Source of the DNA: Pythium myriotylum | Lineage: Eukaryota; Oomycota; Peronosporomycetes; Pythiales; Pythiaceae | NCBI GenBank assembly: GCA_023091665.1 | Contig: JALJCQ010000007.1 | Span: 806,001 to 870,000, forward strand | Direction of reading: 5' to 3' | Length of the DNA stretch: 64,000 bases | Shown: piece by piece, positions 1-10,578 of the stretch | Numbering within the stretch: the stretch's first letter is position 1 | Layout: each line of letters begins with the position of its first letter | Notes under the pieces: generated by a model | Told to the model about the DNA's origin: nothing | What the model saw: only the letters and a program-made list of their open reading frames with translations | The model's database searches: none | Position numbers and translations under genes: made by a program

Positions 1-320
1 GACCTACACCAATCCGAGATGCTCTGATCGAGGTCCTTCTTGAAGCCGTAAACCGGATGTCGCGGGATCCTTTTCCGCGAATGTCACGCAGGAATTCAGG
101 CTTCCGTGGAACGACCGGCGTGGGTGAGAAGCTGATGATGGCTTCGAGACATTCGAAAACGAATCACTGCGCCCCAAGTCGATGACGTATTTCATGGAAA
201 GCGATATGGATACACTATCATGTCTCGTAATTCATCCACGCCGGATTGTTGAATCGTGAGGCTCGTCTGTGAAGCTCTCAAGTCTCCAGTTCGCCCCAGT
301 TCAGTTCGCCACCGAGGTGG

Positions 321-338
321 GAGAGAGAGAGAGAGAGA
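321..338. repeat. (GA)9 microsatellite
   Basis: Nine uninterrupted GA units in the first kilobase. No coding role is seen. Confidence 0.9.
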
Positions 339-928
339 ATTGACACAGAGAGAGTGACCGCTTCTTGTTAATAATGGCCACGCTCACGAACTCACTGCAT
401 CATACACACTCGATCGTGCGTTCGCGTCCCACGAGCCCACGGCAGGGGGGTACTTCACGGTCTCTGCAGTCGAGGCACTTTCTTCTATCGATGTACGGAC
501 CGATTGCGAGTCAGCACATCCCATGTCGTCTTCAGCGCGTCATCGCTGCGTGCATCGAGGGGTGGTCCTACTCTTGAGGAACAATGTGCAGGTTTTCTTC
601 TATGGGCAGGTGCCTCCTCAATCCACTCTTCCTCTTCCTATTCGGACACTCGCTTTGTGGGGCGCGAGAAAAACAGTCCCGACAGTTAGACAGTTCAAGG
701 ATTCCTGGGAAGGATAGGCCGGAAACGGAACGGCGCCTTGTCCGTCCTCTCCAGCTGGTCCACTCTCATCCGAGTCTCACGTGATGCACCCACGGTGCTC
801 GACCAGTATCGCATGCCAACTGGCGCGGGCTTTTGGTGGAAGGATGAGACCGAGCCCGATCTTTCCGGGTCACCCTCTCTTGCAAATGCGAGAAAGGCGG
901 GAACAGCTGCTTGCACCATCAGCGCCCC

Positions 929-934
929 TCATTC
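929..934 (+). promoter_or_regulatory. Initiator-like TCATTC element
   Basis: TCATTC within CCCCTCATTCAG, 78 bp before the ATG at 1012. Oomycete core promoters often carry a YCAYTYY-type initiator at the transcription start, so this is a plausible start site. It is inferred from the motif and its spacing only. Confidence 0.35.
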
Positions 935-1011
935 AGTCGCTCGGCTTGCTTGACTGATGAAAACTGGCATTCCCCAATCGCCTCCCGATACCAAACAAAA
1001 AGTCGAATATC

Positions 1012-2343
1012 ATGAGCGCCAAAGCGGCGCGGATAGCGGACGCCAAGCCGCGCTGCTGGTCGGCCAACTCGTCGGGCTTCTCCACGGGCAACAGCACCAT
1101 TGCCTCGTCTCTCTCGACGGTCACCAACAGCGGCCAGTTCACTGACCTGCTGTCTTCCTTTGCCTCGAGCTTCGCTGAGAGCCGAGTCCAGACGGCCACG
1201 GTCGCCGATGCCGCGACACGCCCAGCAGGCATCTCGCCTGGCATGATGGACTCACTCATTGAGCTGGCTTCCAAGACCGCCACCAAGCTCGCCAGCGAGG
1301 CGCAGGCCTCGTTGCAAACCCCAATGAAGCGCAAGAACGTGCAGCTCGTCTCGCGCATGAACGGCGTTGAGCTCTTCGAGAGCGTGCGACCGCAGGCCCC
1401 ACAGGAGATGCCTGTGTCGGAGCTGCGGCAAACTGACAGGAGAATGTCGTTCTCGCGGTCTCTCTGGAACCGTCTCAAGCTGAAGCGCACACGATCGGCA
1501 CCAGTGCCGCCGACGTACGACATGCCAGTGTACAAGCCAGCCCTGCTACCACCACACGTGCCTCGTGTCTTCGGTCTCGCTCAGGTGCACGCGACGATGG
1601 ACGAGCTCAAGGACATCATCGGCCACCGCAGCATCCACGCATCGTCGATCCTGCACCCGGGTATGGACAAGTCGGGCCTCCGCCACTCGCTGATCGACCT
1701 CGTCGACGAGGCCGCGTGCCTCCGCGTGATGAAGATGCCGCCGACCGACCCGACCGGCGAGCCTCGAGACTTCCTCATCGTCGAGTACCATCATGCATTC
1801 AAGACCCCGACCGGCAAGAACGGCTACGTCGTGGCTTGCCATTCGGTCCACTGGACCGGATGCCCGTCTCCATCGGAAGAGACGGTGCGCGGCAGCATCT
1901 ACCGCTCGGGCATCGTTGCGCTCGAGTCTGACAACTACCCCGACCGCATGGATCTCTACTGTGCCGCCGAGGTGAACCTCAAGGCCGACGTGGCCGAGCA
2001 GCAGAACTTCGAGGTGAGCCGCCACCGCGTTGTGGGTACACTCGCTCGCATCACGCTGACCATCGAGGAACGCGCCAAGATGCTGCTCTCGCTCGACCAC
2101 ACGCGGGTCTTCCAGCGAGCCCGCAAGGCTGCAGCCCACGAGGAGGTCTGCTCGGCCTGCAAGGATCGCATCGGCCAGCTCCCGCCTGGACTCGAGCCCT
2201 ACGTCTGCCGCAAGTGCTACATGAAAGTGTGTGGCGAGTGCAGTTCGATCTGGCAGCGAGGCCGCAAGGATATGCGTCTCTGCATGGAGTGCTGGGCCGA
2301 CGCCACCCTCAACCGCGACATCGACTCGCGGCGACAAGCTTAA
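1012..2343 (+). CDS. START-like / FYVE-type zinc finger protein (443 aa)
   Basis: A single-exon gene for a soluble protein. The N-terminal ~170 residues are Ser/Ala-rich and low in complexity. Residues ~175-355 form the START-like lipid-binding region typical of this family, including DFLIVEYHHAF, SVHWTGCPSP, RGSIYRSGIVALES and YCAAEVNLK. Residues ~380-430 hold eight cysteines in four CxxC pairs (CSAC, CRKC, CGEC, CMEC) spaced like a FYVE/PHD-type zinc finger, but the RKHHCR phosphoinositide motif of true FYVE domains is not intact (reads YVCRKCYMKVC). Lipid or membrane binding is a reasonable family inference and is not shown here. The next gene is a same-strand paralogue, so the two look like a tandem duplication. 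The ATG follows an initiator-like motif by 78 bp. Confidence 0.9.
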   Translation: MSAKAARIADAKPRCWSANSSGFSTGNSTIASSLSTVTNSGQFTDLLSSFASSFAESRVQTATVADAATRPAGISPGMMDSLIELASKTATKLASEAQASLQTPMKRKNVQLVSRMNGVELFESVRPQAPQEMPVSELRQTDRRMSFSRSLWNRLKLKRTRSAPVPPTYDMPVYKPALLPPHVPRVFGLAQVHATMDELKDIIGHRSIHASSILHPGMDKSGLRHSLIDLVDEAACLRVMKMPPTDPTGEPRDFLIVEYHHAFKTPTGKNGYVVACHSVHWTGCPSPSEETVRGSIYRSGIVALESDNYPDRMDLYCAAEVNLKADVAEQQNFEVSRHRVVGTLARITLTIEERAKMLLSLDHTRVFQRARKAAAHEEVCSACKDRIGQLPPGLEPYVCRKCYMKVCGECSSIWQRGRKDMRLCMECWADATLNRDIDSRRQA

Positions 2344-3209
2344 TTATTTCTAGTCTGTTATTAATAATGCTATAAGTGCCGTCAAGTGATCCCTCTCATT
2401 CCCTCATGCTGCCGCCAACAAGAGCCGTCTCCATTTTGTTCATGCACAGGCATCCCGTGCTGCTTCGAGTCCCTCCGATCGACGACATGATGAACAGAAT
2501 GCTGCTCGTGCGAGAGAAATGGAGAAGCGGCCCGGCTTCTCATGAGACACGGTTTGACGGACCTTCCCGAGTCGCTCAGGATGCTGATGGTGCCTCTGCC
2601 GATACTTTCCCCCCAGAGCAGTAAGCCGGCAGACAAGGCATGGCGTCAAGTCGTGACGTATGCACGCTGCGAGAGGCACTTCTCTGATCGTCAGTGTCCG
2701 TCAGTCATACTTGCAGTCGGGCACCTGATCGTCAGGCACGCAATGAGCGTACGGAGCAATGGTTGTACAGTATCCGGTATCTTGGCGTGATGAGGATGCA
2801 CCTGGCTGGAGTCACGACGTCGGTCACTCGACGGAGGCGCATGACGACTCGGGTTTGCACTGCTGGCCGAGGCGACCCGACCCGACCCGAGCCGACGAAT
2901 CGATTCAGGCGAGTCGCCCGTGTGCCCATCTCCCGAGGCAGTTCGGTGCGAAGTCCGTTCCATTAGACGTGTGATGGTGAGGTCGGGAAAGAAGGCGCTG
3001 TATCAGGGGACTGGGAGAGATGATTTTCACTCAATCCATTATATTTGAAGTACCTACAGCCATCTATTGGAGCAATATACTTTATTAGGATAGGTGACCA
3101 GTCCAGCTCACTAACCATCCCACTTTGCTCGACGGAAGTCCCCTCTTCCTTCTCATGCTTTGCACGAAGCTGCCAGCGCCTGCGTGGGCCATTCGCCCAG
3201 TCGCCCAGC
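2344..3209. other. Intergenic, 866 bp
   Basis: This lies between the two START/FYVE paralogues and presumably holds the 3' end of the first and the promoter of the second. The second gene's frame is open upstream to 3045, but that stretch (55 codons) does not resemble the family. I see no RNA gene or other gene. Confidence 0.5.
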
Positions 3210-4463
3210 ATGGAGGACGTGCCCAACAGCCTCTCGCGCACGCTGCGCATGCCCACGGCGAGCGCGCGCGTCACGCCCGTGGACTCTGGCGGCTCGCGGA
3301 GCAGCAGCGACGGCGCGCCCACCAAGCTCGGCTCGACGCCCGGCGAGCTCGCGGCGCGTGCTCAGCTTCCCTTCGGACTCACGCACGACATGGCCGCGTG
3401 GTTCATCGTCTCGGCCGAGCAGACAGGCAAGAAGATCGTCGCGGAAGCCTACGGTGCGTTCCAGGCGACGACGGACAAGGCCATGGCTGTCAACGACCCG
3501 AGTCGCAGCGGCGTCCGCTTCCTCGTGCGCGGCCACGGCGTCGCGATCTACCAGCACGTGCCAGTGCAACGAGAGCAAACGTCGCGCACGCGGTCACTGT
3601 GGAACCGCTTATGTCGGCGGAGAAGCAACGAGAGCGAGACGCCGAGGACGGCCATCCTGGCCAAGCTGCCGCGCATCTTCGGCGTGTCAACCGTCCACGT
3701 CAACTTCGACGAGCTAGTCGAGATGCTCGACCAGCGAAGCGTCATGTCGTCGTCGCTGCTGCACCCAAGCGCATCGATGACGCTGCTGCTACACACGCTG
3801 ATCGACCTCTCGCACGAGCACACGTGTCTGCGCACCGTGGCGATCCCGCCGTCGCGGATGATGCGCGACTCGCGCGACTTCCTCGTGCTCGAGTACCGTA
3901 ACACATTCAAGCTCCCGGACGGCGAGCGCAACGGCTTGGTGGTCTCGATCCACTCGGTCAACTGGTCCGGGAGTCCCGGGCCGACCCAGCCCGAGGCGAT
4001 CCGAGGCAGCGTGTACTCGTCGGGCCTAGTCGCCGTCGAGTCGGCCTCGACACCCGGCTGCGTGGATCTGTACTGCGTCGCCGAAGTCAACCTCAAAGGC
4101 GACGCGCCCGAGCACCAGAACGCCGAGATGAGTCGCCACCGCGTGCAGACGACGCTGCTCAAGATCGCGGCGGCCATCGAGAGCCGCGCCAAGGCCGCCA
4201 TGGCGCTCGACCACTCGCCTGTCTACAACGTCGCGCGGCGTACCGAGCTCTTCCGGCAGTTCGCCGAGTGCAGCACGTGCGCCGCGGAGCCGACCGGCGG
4301 CAAGCTCCACGCGTGCCGCAAGTGCTACGCGGCCGTGTGCAGCGAGTGCAGCCAGATCTGGCGACGCGGCCACAAGGACTACAGGCTCTGCATCGGCTGC
4401 TGGCACGAGGCACAGGCCACCGAGACGACTGGCTCAGGACGAGGCACGGCGCGGTTCGCGTAG
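3210..4463 (+). CDS. START-like / FYVE-type zinc finger protein, tandem paralogue (417 aa)
   Basis: Same architecture as the 1012-2343 gene. A Ser-rich N-terminus is followed by a START-like region with RDFLVLEYRNTFKLPDG, SVNWSGSPGP, RGSVYSSGLVAVES and YCVAEVNLKGD, then eight cysteines at ~354-402 (CSTC, CRKC, CSEC, CIGC). The start at 3210 (MEDVPNSL) is chosen because the upstream in-frame extension to 3045 has no family resemblance and overlaps AT-rich sequence. Third positions are very GC-rich, which opens long spurious frames on both strands. It probably arose from its neighbour by tandem duplication. Confidence 0.88.
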   Translation: MEDVPNSLSRTLRMPTASARVTPVDSGGSRSSSDGAPTKLGSTPGELAARAQLPFGLTHDMAAWFIVSAEQTGKKIVAEAYGAFQATTDKAMAVNDPSRSGVRFLVRGHGVAIYQHVPVQREQTSRTRSLWNRLCRRRSNESETPRTAILAKLPRIFGVSTVHVNFDELVEMLDQRSVMSSSLLHPSASMTLLLHTLIDLSHEHTCLRTVAIPPSRMMRDSRDFLVLEYRNTFKLPDGERNGLVVSIHSVNWSGSPGPTQPEAIRGSVYSSGLVAVESASTPGCVDLYCVAEVNLKGDAPEHQNAEMSRHRVQTTLLKIAAAIESRAKAAMALDHSPVYNVARRTELFRQFAECSTCAAEPTGGKLHACRKCYAAVCSECSQIWRRGHKDYRLCIGCWHEAQATETTGSGRGTARFA

Positions 4464-5082
4464 CGCGAGCCTTCTTCTTTCGACCGAATCATCGCGCCCA
4501 CGAAACCATGGATTGTGCTGATGGAGCTCCCGAGGAGCTCCGGTCGCCTCGGGCGTGCGAGACCCGCCGAGGCGGCGTCTCGTTCTGGATCCATCGACGC
4601 GAACGACGAGGCTCCTAATAACGCATCCAATGTGGCACTGGGTCGCGTCTTTCTCTCCCCCCACAAGATTCCAATGACCACGAAAGCTAAAATGAGATTT
4701 GTGAATATTTGCTCTTCTTTCTCTGTCCGCCTCTCGGTGGCGAGACGCGATTCTCTTCAACGCCACGGCGTCGCGTCTCTGGGTCGAAACGTGCGGAACA
4801 GGCTGGCGTCATCCGAGGGCGACGCCAGTCGCTGGGCCAGTTGTCTCTCGGGAACTTGCCTTTCGAGGGCTCGGACGCAGACGCTCGACGTCAGGCAGGT
4901 CACTCGGCTCTTCCTCGGTGGTAAGACTGGAGTTGCATGCGTTACGTTGGTCAAGAAGTGGTTTGAAGTAAGGCGGCGCCGCCGAGGTCCTCCATGAGAT
5001 CCAGACGATCCGAGATGCGGACGCTTGGGTGGTCGGCAGGCGAGCGAGCGTGCATTCCGCAATTGGTGCTCGAAGGCGCAGC
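4464..5082. other. Intergenic, 619 bp
   Basis: Between two plus-strand genes. Short inverted repeats such as GAGCTCC...GGAGCTC occur just after the upstream stop codon, but I see nothing I can name. Confidence 0.5.
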
Positions 5083-5802
5083 ATGTTCCACGTCGTCGCG
5101 CCCTCCATCTGCGCCACGTCCGAGTCCATGGTCTTCGACGTCTTCCACTACGCGCCACCCGTTGAAGCCGCGCCGTTCTGCTTCGCACCCATCAGCGTCG
5201 TCGACCTTGAAGCTTACGCGACCGCCAACGCCTTCTACGGGCTCGCGATCGACGGAGACACAAGCGCGAGACCAACGCCCACGCCACATGACACGCTCGG
5301 CTCGAGCTGGGATATCCTTGAAGACCCAAGTCCGCTCTTGTGGATCCGAGACGACGCCACGCCAACCGCGTCGCCACAGAGAGCGCCGCGCGCAAGACAA
5401 GCCAAGGACCCCGCGGAGCTCGCGCGGCGCCGAGCGCACCGCCGGTCGCTGCAGCAAGGCTACGAGCGCGACTACCGCGAGCGCAAGCGCCACACGCGCG
5501 AGCAGCTCCGGTGCGAGTGGCTCGCGCTCGAGAGCGCGCTGCAGACGCGCATGATCGCGGCGCAGGAGGCCGTCGCGGTGGTCGTCAAGCGGCCCGACGA
5601 GCGCGTGACGAGCGGCGACGTGCGTGAGCTGCTGGCCGAGACGAGGGCGCTGCGCACGGAGCAGGTCGTGCTGGGCTTCATGCTCTGTCGCGAGCGGCGG
5701 CTCGCGGCGGCGCAGACGTACTTCACGCAGCCCGAGATGCGCGAGAAGCTCAACGCGCTCTCGACCAGTGCTGCCCCCGTGGCGTTCCAGTTCACCTGGT
5801 GA
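5083..5802 (+). CDS. Basic-region / coiled-coil protein, bZIP-like (239 aa)
   Basis: The acidic, aromatic N-terminal half lacks recognisable motifs. From about residue 110 to 160 there is a strongly basic stretch (ARRRAHRRSLQQGYERDYRE, then RKRHTREQ) leading into a Leu/Ala heptad-like helix (CEWLALESALQTRM), as in oomycete bZIP-like proteins. A second helical region follows, ending in YFTQPEMREKLNALS. A nuclear, DNA-binding role is inferred from composition. The start at 5083 (MFHVVAPS) is preferred over the upstream in-frame ATG at 5029, because the extension is Arg-rich and looks untranslated. It could instead be a truncated relative of the longer bZIP-like protein at 59160. Confidence 0.7.
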   Translation: MFHVVAPSICATSESMVFDVFHYAPPVEAAPFCFAPISVVDLEAYATANAFYGLAIDGDTSARPTPTPHDTLGSSWDILEDPSPLLWIRDDATPTASPQRAPRARQAKDPAELARRRAHRRSLQQGYERDYRERKRHTREQLRCEWLALESALQTRMIAAQEAVAVVVKRPDERVTSGDVRELLAETRALRTEQVVLGFMLCRERRLAAAQTYFTQPEMREKLNALSTSAAPVAFQFTW

Positions 5803-6414
5803 GCAGGTGGTTCGCTGTCTCGTCGCGTGTCAAGTTTCGAAACCTGGACTACGCCAAAGTGGAGTGAGTGGATAGATGTGGTGCCGTGCCGCCTGTCTGA
5901 TTATGGGTCTGAAAAAAATTCGAGTTGAGCCATGATGACTGGGGCATCTCCCTCCACCCATCTCGGAGGAGGACTTCTGAGGTCCTCCGAGAGGATGGGA
6001 AGCAAAGCGCCCTGGAGGAGGAAGAAGAACGAGGAGGCGTGCACTGTACAGTGTACTGTACCGTGTACTGAAGCTGCTCGCTTTGCATTCAAGTGGCCCG
6101 TCAAGTGAACCGAGGTCCGTCTCTTGACGCCCCGCAGCACATCTCATGATCTGCCAAATGAATTCACGCGGCTGCGCCTTCCTGATTCGAGTGGACTGGC
6201 CACTCGCCCGAATTATGAATCACTTCGCCACGCAAGCGTGTCAAACGCTTGTAGCCTTTGGCCATCAGCCATTGCATGGACGATGCAACCCCCGCCAGAA
6301 AAAAATTAATTTGATAAAAAAACGCTCAATTATAATTTGACAGGGTCGAATGGCACTTTGTGGTCGGAGGAAGAAGAGAGGCAACACTACGGACACCCAA
6401 CGAAACGCGCGAAG
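5803..6414. other. Intergenic with a GTAC-rich palindrome
   Basis: No gene is seen. Between 6040 and 6070 lies a run of overlapping palindromes, including the perfect 12-mer CACTGTACAGTG followed by GTACTGTAC. The same motif recurs near 7160, 7595 and 10870. AT-rich sequence occurs near 6300-6340. Confidence 0.5.
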
Positions 6415-6699
6415 TCACTTGAATTCTATTGTCGGGATGCGCACGGGCCCGCCGTCTTCGTCGTCGCTGAAGAGCGAGAGGTCTTCGCTCGTCACGAAGA
6501 TCACGTCGGACGCGAAGGCGTTGGCGGCCTGCTTGTCGCGGTCGGTGGGCTGCGCGGTGGGTGCACGGCCGGCGGCGTCTTTGGTCACGGCGCCGCCCAT
6601 GCGCACGACGACGTTGGCCACGCGCACGGAGGCGGCGCCGGCGATCAGCGTGGGCTGGAGCGCTTGGTCGGCGTGGAGCTGGCTGGAAGGCTGTGCCAT
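6415..6699 (-). CDS. Small hypothetical protein (94 aa)
   Basis: A short minus-strand frame whose ATG has a strong Kozak-like context (TCCACCATGGCA). The sequence is non-repetitive, with a hydrophobic first half (SVRVANVVVRMGG), an Ala-rich middle and an acidic tail (SEDLSLFSDDED). No family is recognised. Its composition and start context make it more credible than the opposite-strand frames that overlap it. It could be noncoding. Confidence 0.5.
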   Translation of the reverse strand: MAQPSSQLHADQALQPTLIAGAASVRVANVVVRMGGAVTKDAAGRAPTAQPTDRDKQAANAFASDVIFVTSEDLSLFSDDEDGGPVRIPTIEFK

Positions 6700-7291
6700 G
6701 GTGGACTCGGCGGCAAATTGGGGAGTGGTGGCTCGCCTCGGGTCGGCTCGCGGCGGGGCCAGCGGATGACGGCGCAGCTGACGTACCCATCTTACTGTTG
6801 CGCCAGTTGCGGCAGAACCACTCTGAGTGAAGGCACGTTCCGAAAGCGCTCGTGCAATCTCTCGCCCCCATCAGATCTTGATGGGGCATTGCTCACGCAT
6901 GGCGCCATCAACCACTGATAATCACGAGTCGCGATACCCTGCGAAACAAGATGAAAAGGACAGGCTCTGATTTTGCGCGGGTGCGAGGGTGCGCGGGTGT
7001 CGTCCACATCCTGCGAGAAGTGATGAGAAGTTCAGTTCCACTCTCGCGAAGGGACACATGGGATGGGTCATGCCATCAGCGGGCTCTGGCGAACGTCCGC
7101 CCTCGGCAGACTATGCAATCGAAACGGATAACGAGTCCGGACGGCGATGATTAGGCCGGTGCACTGTACACTAGTCGCTCCCAGGTGTACGCGGATGTAG
7201 ATGAGCGAAAGGCTATGTCCACGCCGCCGCAGGTGAGTCGCGCCAAGAAACGAGCCAGCTTGCCCAACATGGACCATTACCTATTACCACG
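6700..7291. other. Intergenic, 592 bp
   Basis: Between two minus-strand genes. It contains one TGCACTGTACACT motif near 7160, part of the recurring GTAC-palindrome set. Nothing else is recognised. Confidence 0.45.
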
Positions 7292-8714
7292 TCAACGGGT
7301 CTTCCGCGCTTCTTCTGCCGCCGGGATCTCAGCGACGCAGCGCAGGAAGCCCGCCTCGAGCCGAGGCTTGTCCAGATTCCGCGCGATGAGCACGAGCTGG
7401 CAGCTGCGCGTCTCGGTGGACTTCCACGCGGCAGACGGCGCGATCGTGTACGTGTCCAGCACGCCCTGCAAGATGCACCGGTGACTCGAATTGGACAGCG
7501 CAAGCACGCCCTTGATACGCAAGATGTGGGAACGAGCATACTCGGCCGTGACCTGATTGAGCCTGCGTCAGCACCATCCGTTAGAGACGCTCGACAGTAC
7601 TGTACAGTGCAGGACGCCAACGGCTATCCAGTAAAGGCGGCGCCTACCAGTCAGTGAGCTTCGTGACGTCAACAGCCGCCTCAACCTGAAGATGCATCGT
7701 CTGAATGCCTTTGGTGTGCTCGCCTTTGTGCCCAGAGCCCGAGTGACGCGCCGCGTCGTTCGATCCTCGGAACTTGACGGCGTCGAAGGTGTCGATGCCC
7801 ACAATCTGAGAAAAATCCAGCTCTGCCTGGACGCACTCGAGCATCTTTACACCATCGGAAAACGAACTCACCGCCTGTCTCGCGCGTGCGAGCTGGTCAG
7901 CGTCGACCAGATCCACCTTGTTGAGAGCGACCACGTCCGCGTACAGCAGCTGCCGCTGCAGTTCCACGGGAAAGTCAAACGAATCGGTGGCGGGTGAATA
8001 GAATCGCTGGACGGCGTGCGCATCGACCATCGACACAATCGCATCCAATCGGAACCGCGACGCGCGAAGCTGGAGGAAAGTTTCAATGATTGGCCCTGGG
8101 TCCGCTAGACCCGTCGTCTCGACCAACAAATAATCGAATCCTTCTTCGTTCACGATGCGCAGCAAATAATCAAGGATCCGTTCCAACTCGCTCTTCGTGC
8201 CTTTCGACCCACGAGCCGTACAGCACATGCAGCCGTTCTGCAGCACGTAGATCCCGTCCTTCTGGAGCTCCTCGTTGGTCTTGCCGGGGTCCAGCAACGC
8301 GTGGTCAATGCTGATTGTCCCGATCTCATTCTCAAGCACCATGATCTTGTACGGAAGATTCGGTGTCTGCAAAATACGGTTCAGCATCGTGGTCTTGCCA
8401 GCACCGAGAAAGCCCGTCAGGATCGTCACGGGCACCGGCTGGAGCGTCGGCTTCGCGTCGCTTCCTCGGTGCTTGGGACCAAACTTGGCCAGCTCGCCAG
8501 TCTTCTTGCGGATGCGCTGCTCGCGCCGCACTTGCACGCAGAACGCGATGGCATTGGCGAGCAGGAAAGACGTGGCGAGCAGGAACGCGACGGCGCCAAA
8601 CAAGCGCCAGTAGCTCACGCCGACGAACGCGCCCCAGGCCTCGACGCTGCTCTGCAGGAACGAGGCCGGCTCGTTCTCGAAGAGCTCGTCGGCCAGCAGC
8701 GGTCGGTGGCTCAT
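7292..8714 (-). CDS. CobW/ZNG1-type GTPase metallochaperone with N-terminal membrane segment (445 aa, 2 exons)
   Basis: Coding is 8714-7648 joined to 7562-7292. Exon 1 carries an N-terminal hydrophobic segment (residues ~35-60), the P-loop GFLGAGKTT (101-109), the LENEIG switch, the metal-binding CXCC motif GCMCC (161-165), ETTGLADP and the NKVD-type specificity motif ALNKVDLVD. Exon 2 completes the CobW C-terminal domain (RIKGVLALS, then HRCILQGV). Splicing GACTG|GTAGGC to ACGCAG|GCTC restores TGG in frame. Family members are G3E GTPases that deliver zinc or cobalt to client proteins, and ZNG1 serves methionine aminopeptidase. The membrane anchor is unusual for the family. ATG 8714 is chosen because the upstream extension starts at a GTG codon. 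Confidence 0.9.
7563..7647 (-). other. Intron of the CobW gene (85 bp)
   Basis: The donor is GTAGGC and the acceptor GACGCAG on the minus strand. Removal makes the reading continuous (TDW|LNQVTAEY). The intron contains the palindromic run ACAGTACTGTACAGTGC, one of the recurring GTAC motifs. Confidence 0.85.
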
Positions 8715-8978
8715 CGCGCGAGTGTCGTCAACTCGGTTATGAGCGGATGACGGCGGGGAAGAACGCGCGATCACGAGCGCGCGTCTCCGATGTCACAGTT
8801 GACGCAGTCCGTTCGATCGGAGGTTGAGCTCCTCACTAAGTTCGCATGGAAAAAGTTCGAAAAAAGAAGCCCGAGCGTATAGTGTATAGTTTGGAAATTT
8901 TAACGATATGTATGCCATCCGGATAAGCATCAACGGATGCGCACGTCACAGATTTGGGTAATAGCGAGAGCTCTTGGC

Positions 8979-9530
8979 TCACAGCTCGACATCGTACGAC
9001 GAGTCGACGACCGTCATGAGGAGGTACTGGAGATCTTCGTCTTGAAGTTGCACAGGATGCGTGAAGGGCTCGAGTGCCTGGCCCGGAGAGGCCTCGTCAA
9101 TCGGTTTGGGCGCAGGAACACTGGGTCCGTAGAGATCGATGGATGCCATTGGAACAATGACCGAGGACGGACTCGCCGATCGCCGGCGTCGAGCCTTCAT
9201 CTCGGCCTGGTTTGGCACATTGATGTTGAGTCCCATGAGTACATGTGTCGGCTGCGGTTGCATCTTGCGCTTCTGCATTGCCCGCTCAAGCTGGCGCTTG
9301 GTTCGACGCTTTTGCTCACATCGGCGCTGGTTGCGGTTGGCCATGAGGCGGTGGAATTCGCAAAAGTTGTGGAGATCTCCCGTCTTCTTGGTGGCTCGGG
9401 GGTTTGAGCACGGCTTGCTGGAGTATCGGCAAGTGCTGATCTCTGGCATGTTGGCGCTCGAGCCTTGTTGTGTTTCAGCTGTGACCGAGTTGTGTTCGTC
9501 GTTCGTCGAGATATCACACTGGGTGTTCAT
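8979..9530 (-). CDS. Cys3His/EPF-box family protein, member 1 (183 aa)
   Basis: First of four window proteins sharing two blocks and little else. Block 1 (residues 34-75) is a C-X6-C-X15-C-X2-H signature: CRYSSKPC, PRATKKTGDLHNFC, EFHR, followed by the basic run ANRNQRRCEQKRR. Block 2 (153-170) is LEPFTHPVQLQDEDLQYL near the C-terminus. Cys34, Cys41, Cys57 and His60 could bind one zinc ion, and the spacing plus basic tail recalls the plant WRC (Cys3His) motif without matching its spacing. A nuclear DNA- or RNA-binding role is inferred. No family name is known to me. Confidence 0.8.
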   Translation of the reverse strand: MNTQCDISTNDEHNSVTAETQQGSSANMPEISTCRYSSKPCSNPRATKKTGDLHNFCEFHRLMANRNQRRCEQKRRTKRQLERAMQKRKMQPQPTHVLMGLNINVPNQAEMKARRRRSASPSSVIVPMASIDLYGPSVPAPKPIDEASPGQALEPFTHPVQLQDEDLQYLLMTVVDSSYDVEL

Positions 9531-10578
9531 GTCTACCCTAAGGTGATGCGAAGGTGTTTGCTTGCTTTGGCTAGTGCCAGTGAAATTGGAGAATGGCCCC
9601 AGATGTCTCGGGGTTTACTAGGCGCAGTCGATTGAAACATTCACTGCCCCTCTCTCGTCGCTCGATCCGAGGATCTCCTCTCACAGCAATAGACGACGCT
9701 AAACCAAAGCTCGATTCGACGTTCCACAGCAAACGTAGCATTCTCAAGCTGGATTCAAACCACATAGACTGCCCTCTCGGGAATGAATTGGCGTTCCTCA
9801 GCCGGGCCACTATGCCGAGACGGGCCAGATCTTTGTCGCCAGTACAGCCGCCCTTATATCGGTGAAATGCACGGGGTGACCTTGCAACTCGACCAACTCA
9901 TCTCCGCCGACTTCAATGATCGGTCTTTTCTCTGCCACGTCTATCACCCTTTTTCTCGCCAAAAATGAGGAAGAAGAGCGACGATAACATCTCAGACCCC
10001 AGGGTGCGGGGTGAGCGCGTTATACTCTCTAATCTGAAATCCAGTATTTCACACAAAGAGTAACCCTGTGGGACTGGATTCTTTATCGTAAAATCCACTC
10101 GATGCTCTGACAGGTCCCAAGAAGAAAAATTTCGCAGGTGGATGAAGAAGCGGGTCGCGATACGCCGTCGAAAGCGTCATCCAAGTGAGTTCTCCGTGAT
10201 CTTCCTAGATGACGACACTACCGCTCACAATTTGGAGAGCACACACAACATTACAACTGGTTTCAGTGAACGGATGTGCGGCTGGTACGGTATTGAGTTC
10301 TATATTTTTACCATGAGAAGATAGGTTCGCTCTCGGTCAAACGCATTTCATACTTGCCCCCAACGACCTGCCAAAGACTCATCGCCAACGACCTGCCAAA
10401 GACTCATCGCGAAGTCTCGCCACGAATACTCGTGGGTTCCGCTGGGTGCGCGCGACTCATAACATCAAGTTCGATGGGTGATGGGTGGTGAAAACTGAGC
10501 CCATTAGGGGGTCAGGCGCAGTTGACGACAACGAGGTGTGTTGATGATCAAAGTAGTACAGCACTCAAGAACTGGCTT
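9531..10578. other. Intergenic, 1048 bp
   Basis: It presumably includes the promoter of the minus-strand gene ending at 9530. It contains a perfect 25-bp tandem duplication at 10361-10410. Its right part is AT-rich and merges into the degenerate repeat zone beyond 10579. No gene is supported. Confidence 0.5.
10361..10410. repeat. 25-bp perfect tandem duplication
   Basis: The unit CAACGACCTGCCAAAGACTC plus ATCGC occurs twice head to tail without mismatch. Confidence 0.9.

Larger units (their letters stand above)
1..1011. other. Upstream region, no convincing gene
   Basis: I see no open frame here with the composition or motifs of a real protein; short frames occur on both strands but none resembles a known family. 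It holds a GA microsatellite near 321-338 and, close to its right end, an initiator-like motif for the next gene. Confidence 0.5.

Noticed and set aside
933..1535. 200-codon minus-strand frame at the start of the first gene
   Set aside because: A shadow of the Ser/Ala-rich N-terminal coding region of the START/FYVE gene with no motif of its own.
1546..2337. Long minus-strand open frame opposite the first START/FYVE gene
   Set aside because: It is an exact shadow of a conserved plus-strand gene with GC-rich third positions; its composition is repetitive (Val/Ala/Leu) and it matches no family. The same holds for frames at 3153-3901, 4951-5554, 57827-58528, 59076-59795 and 59796-60773.
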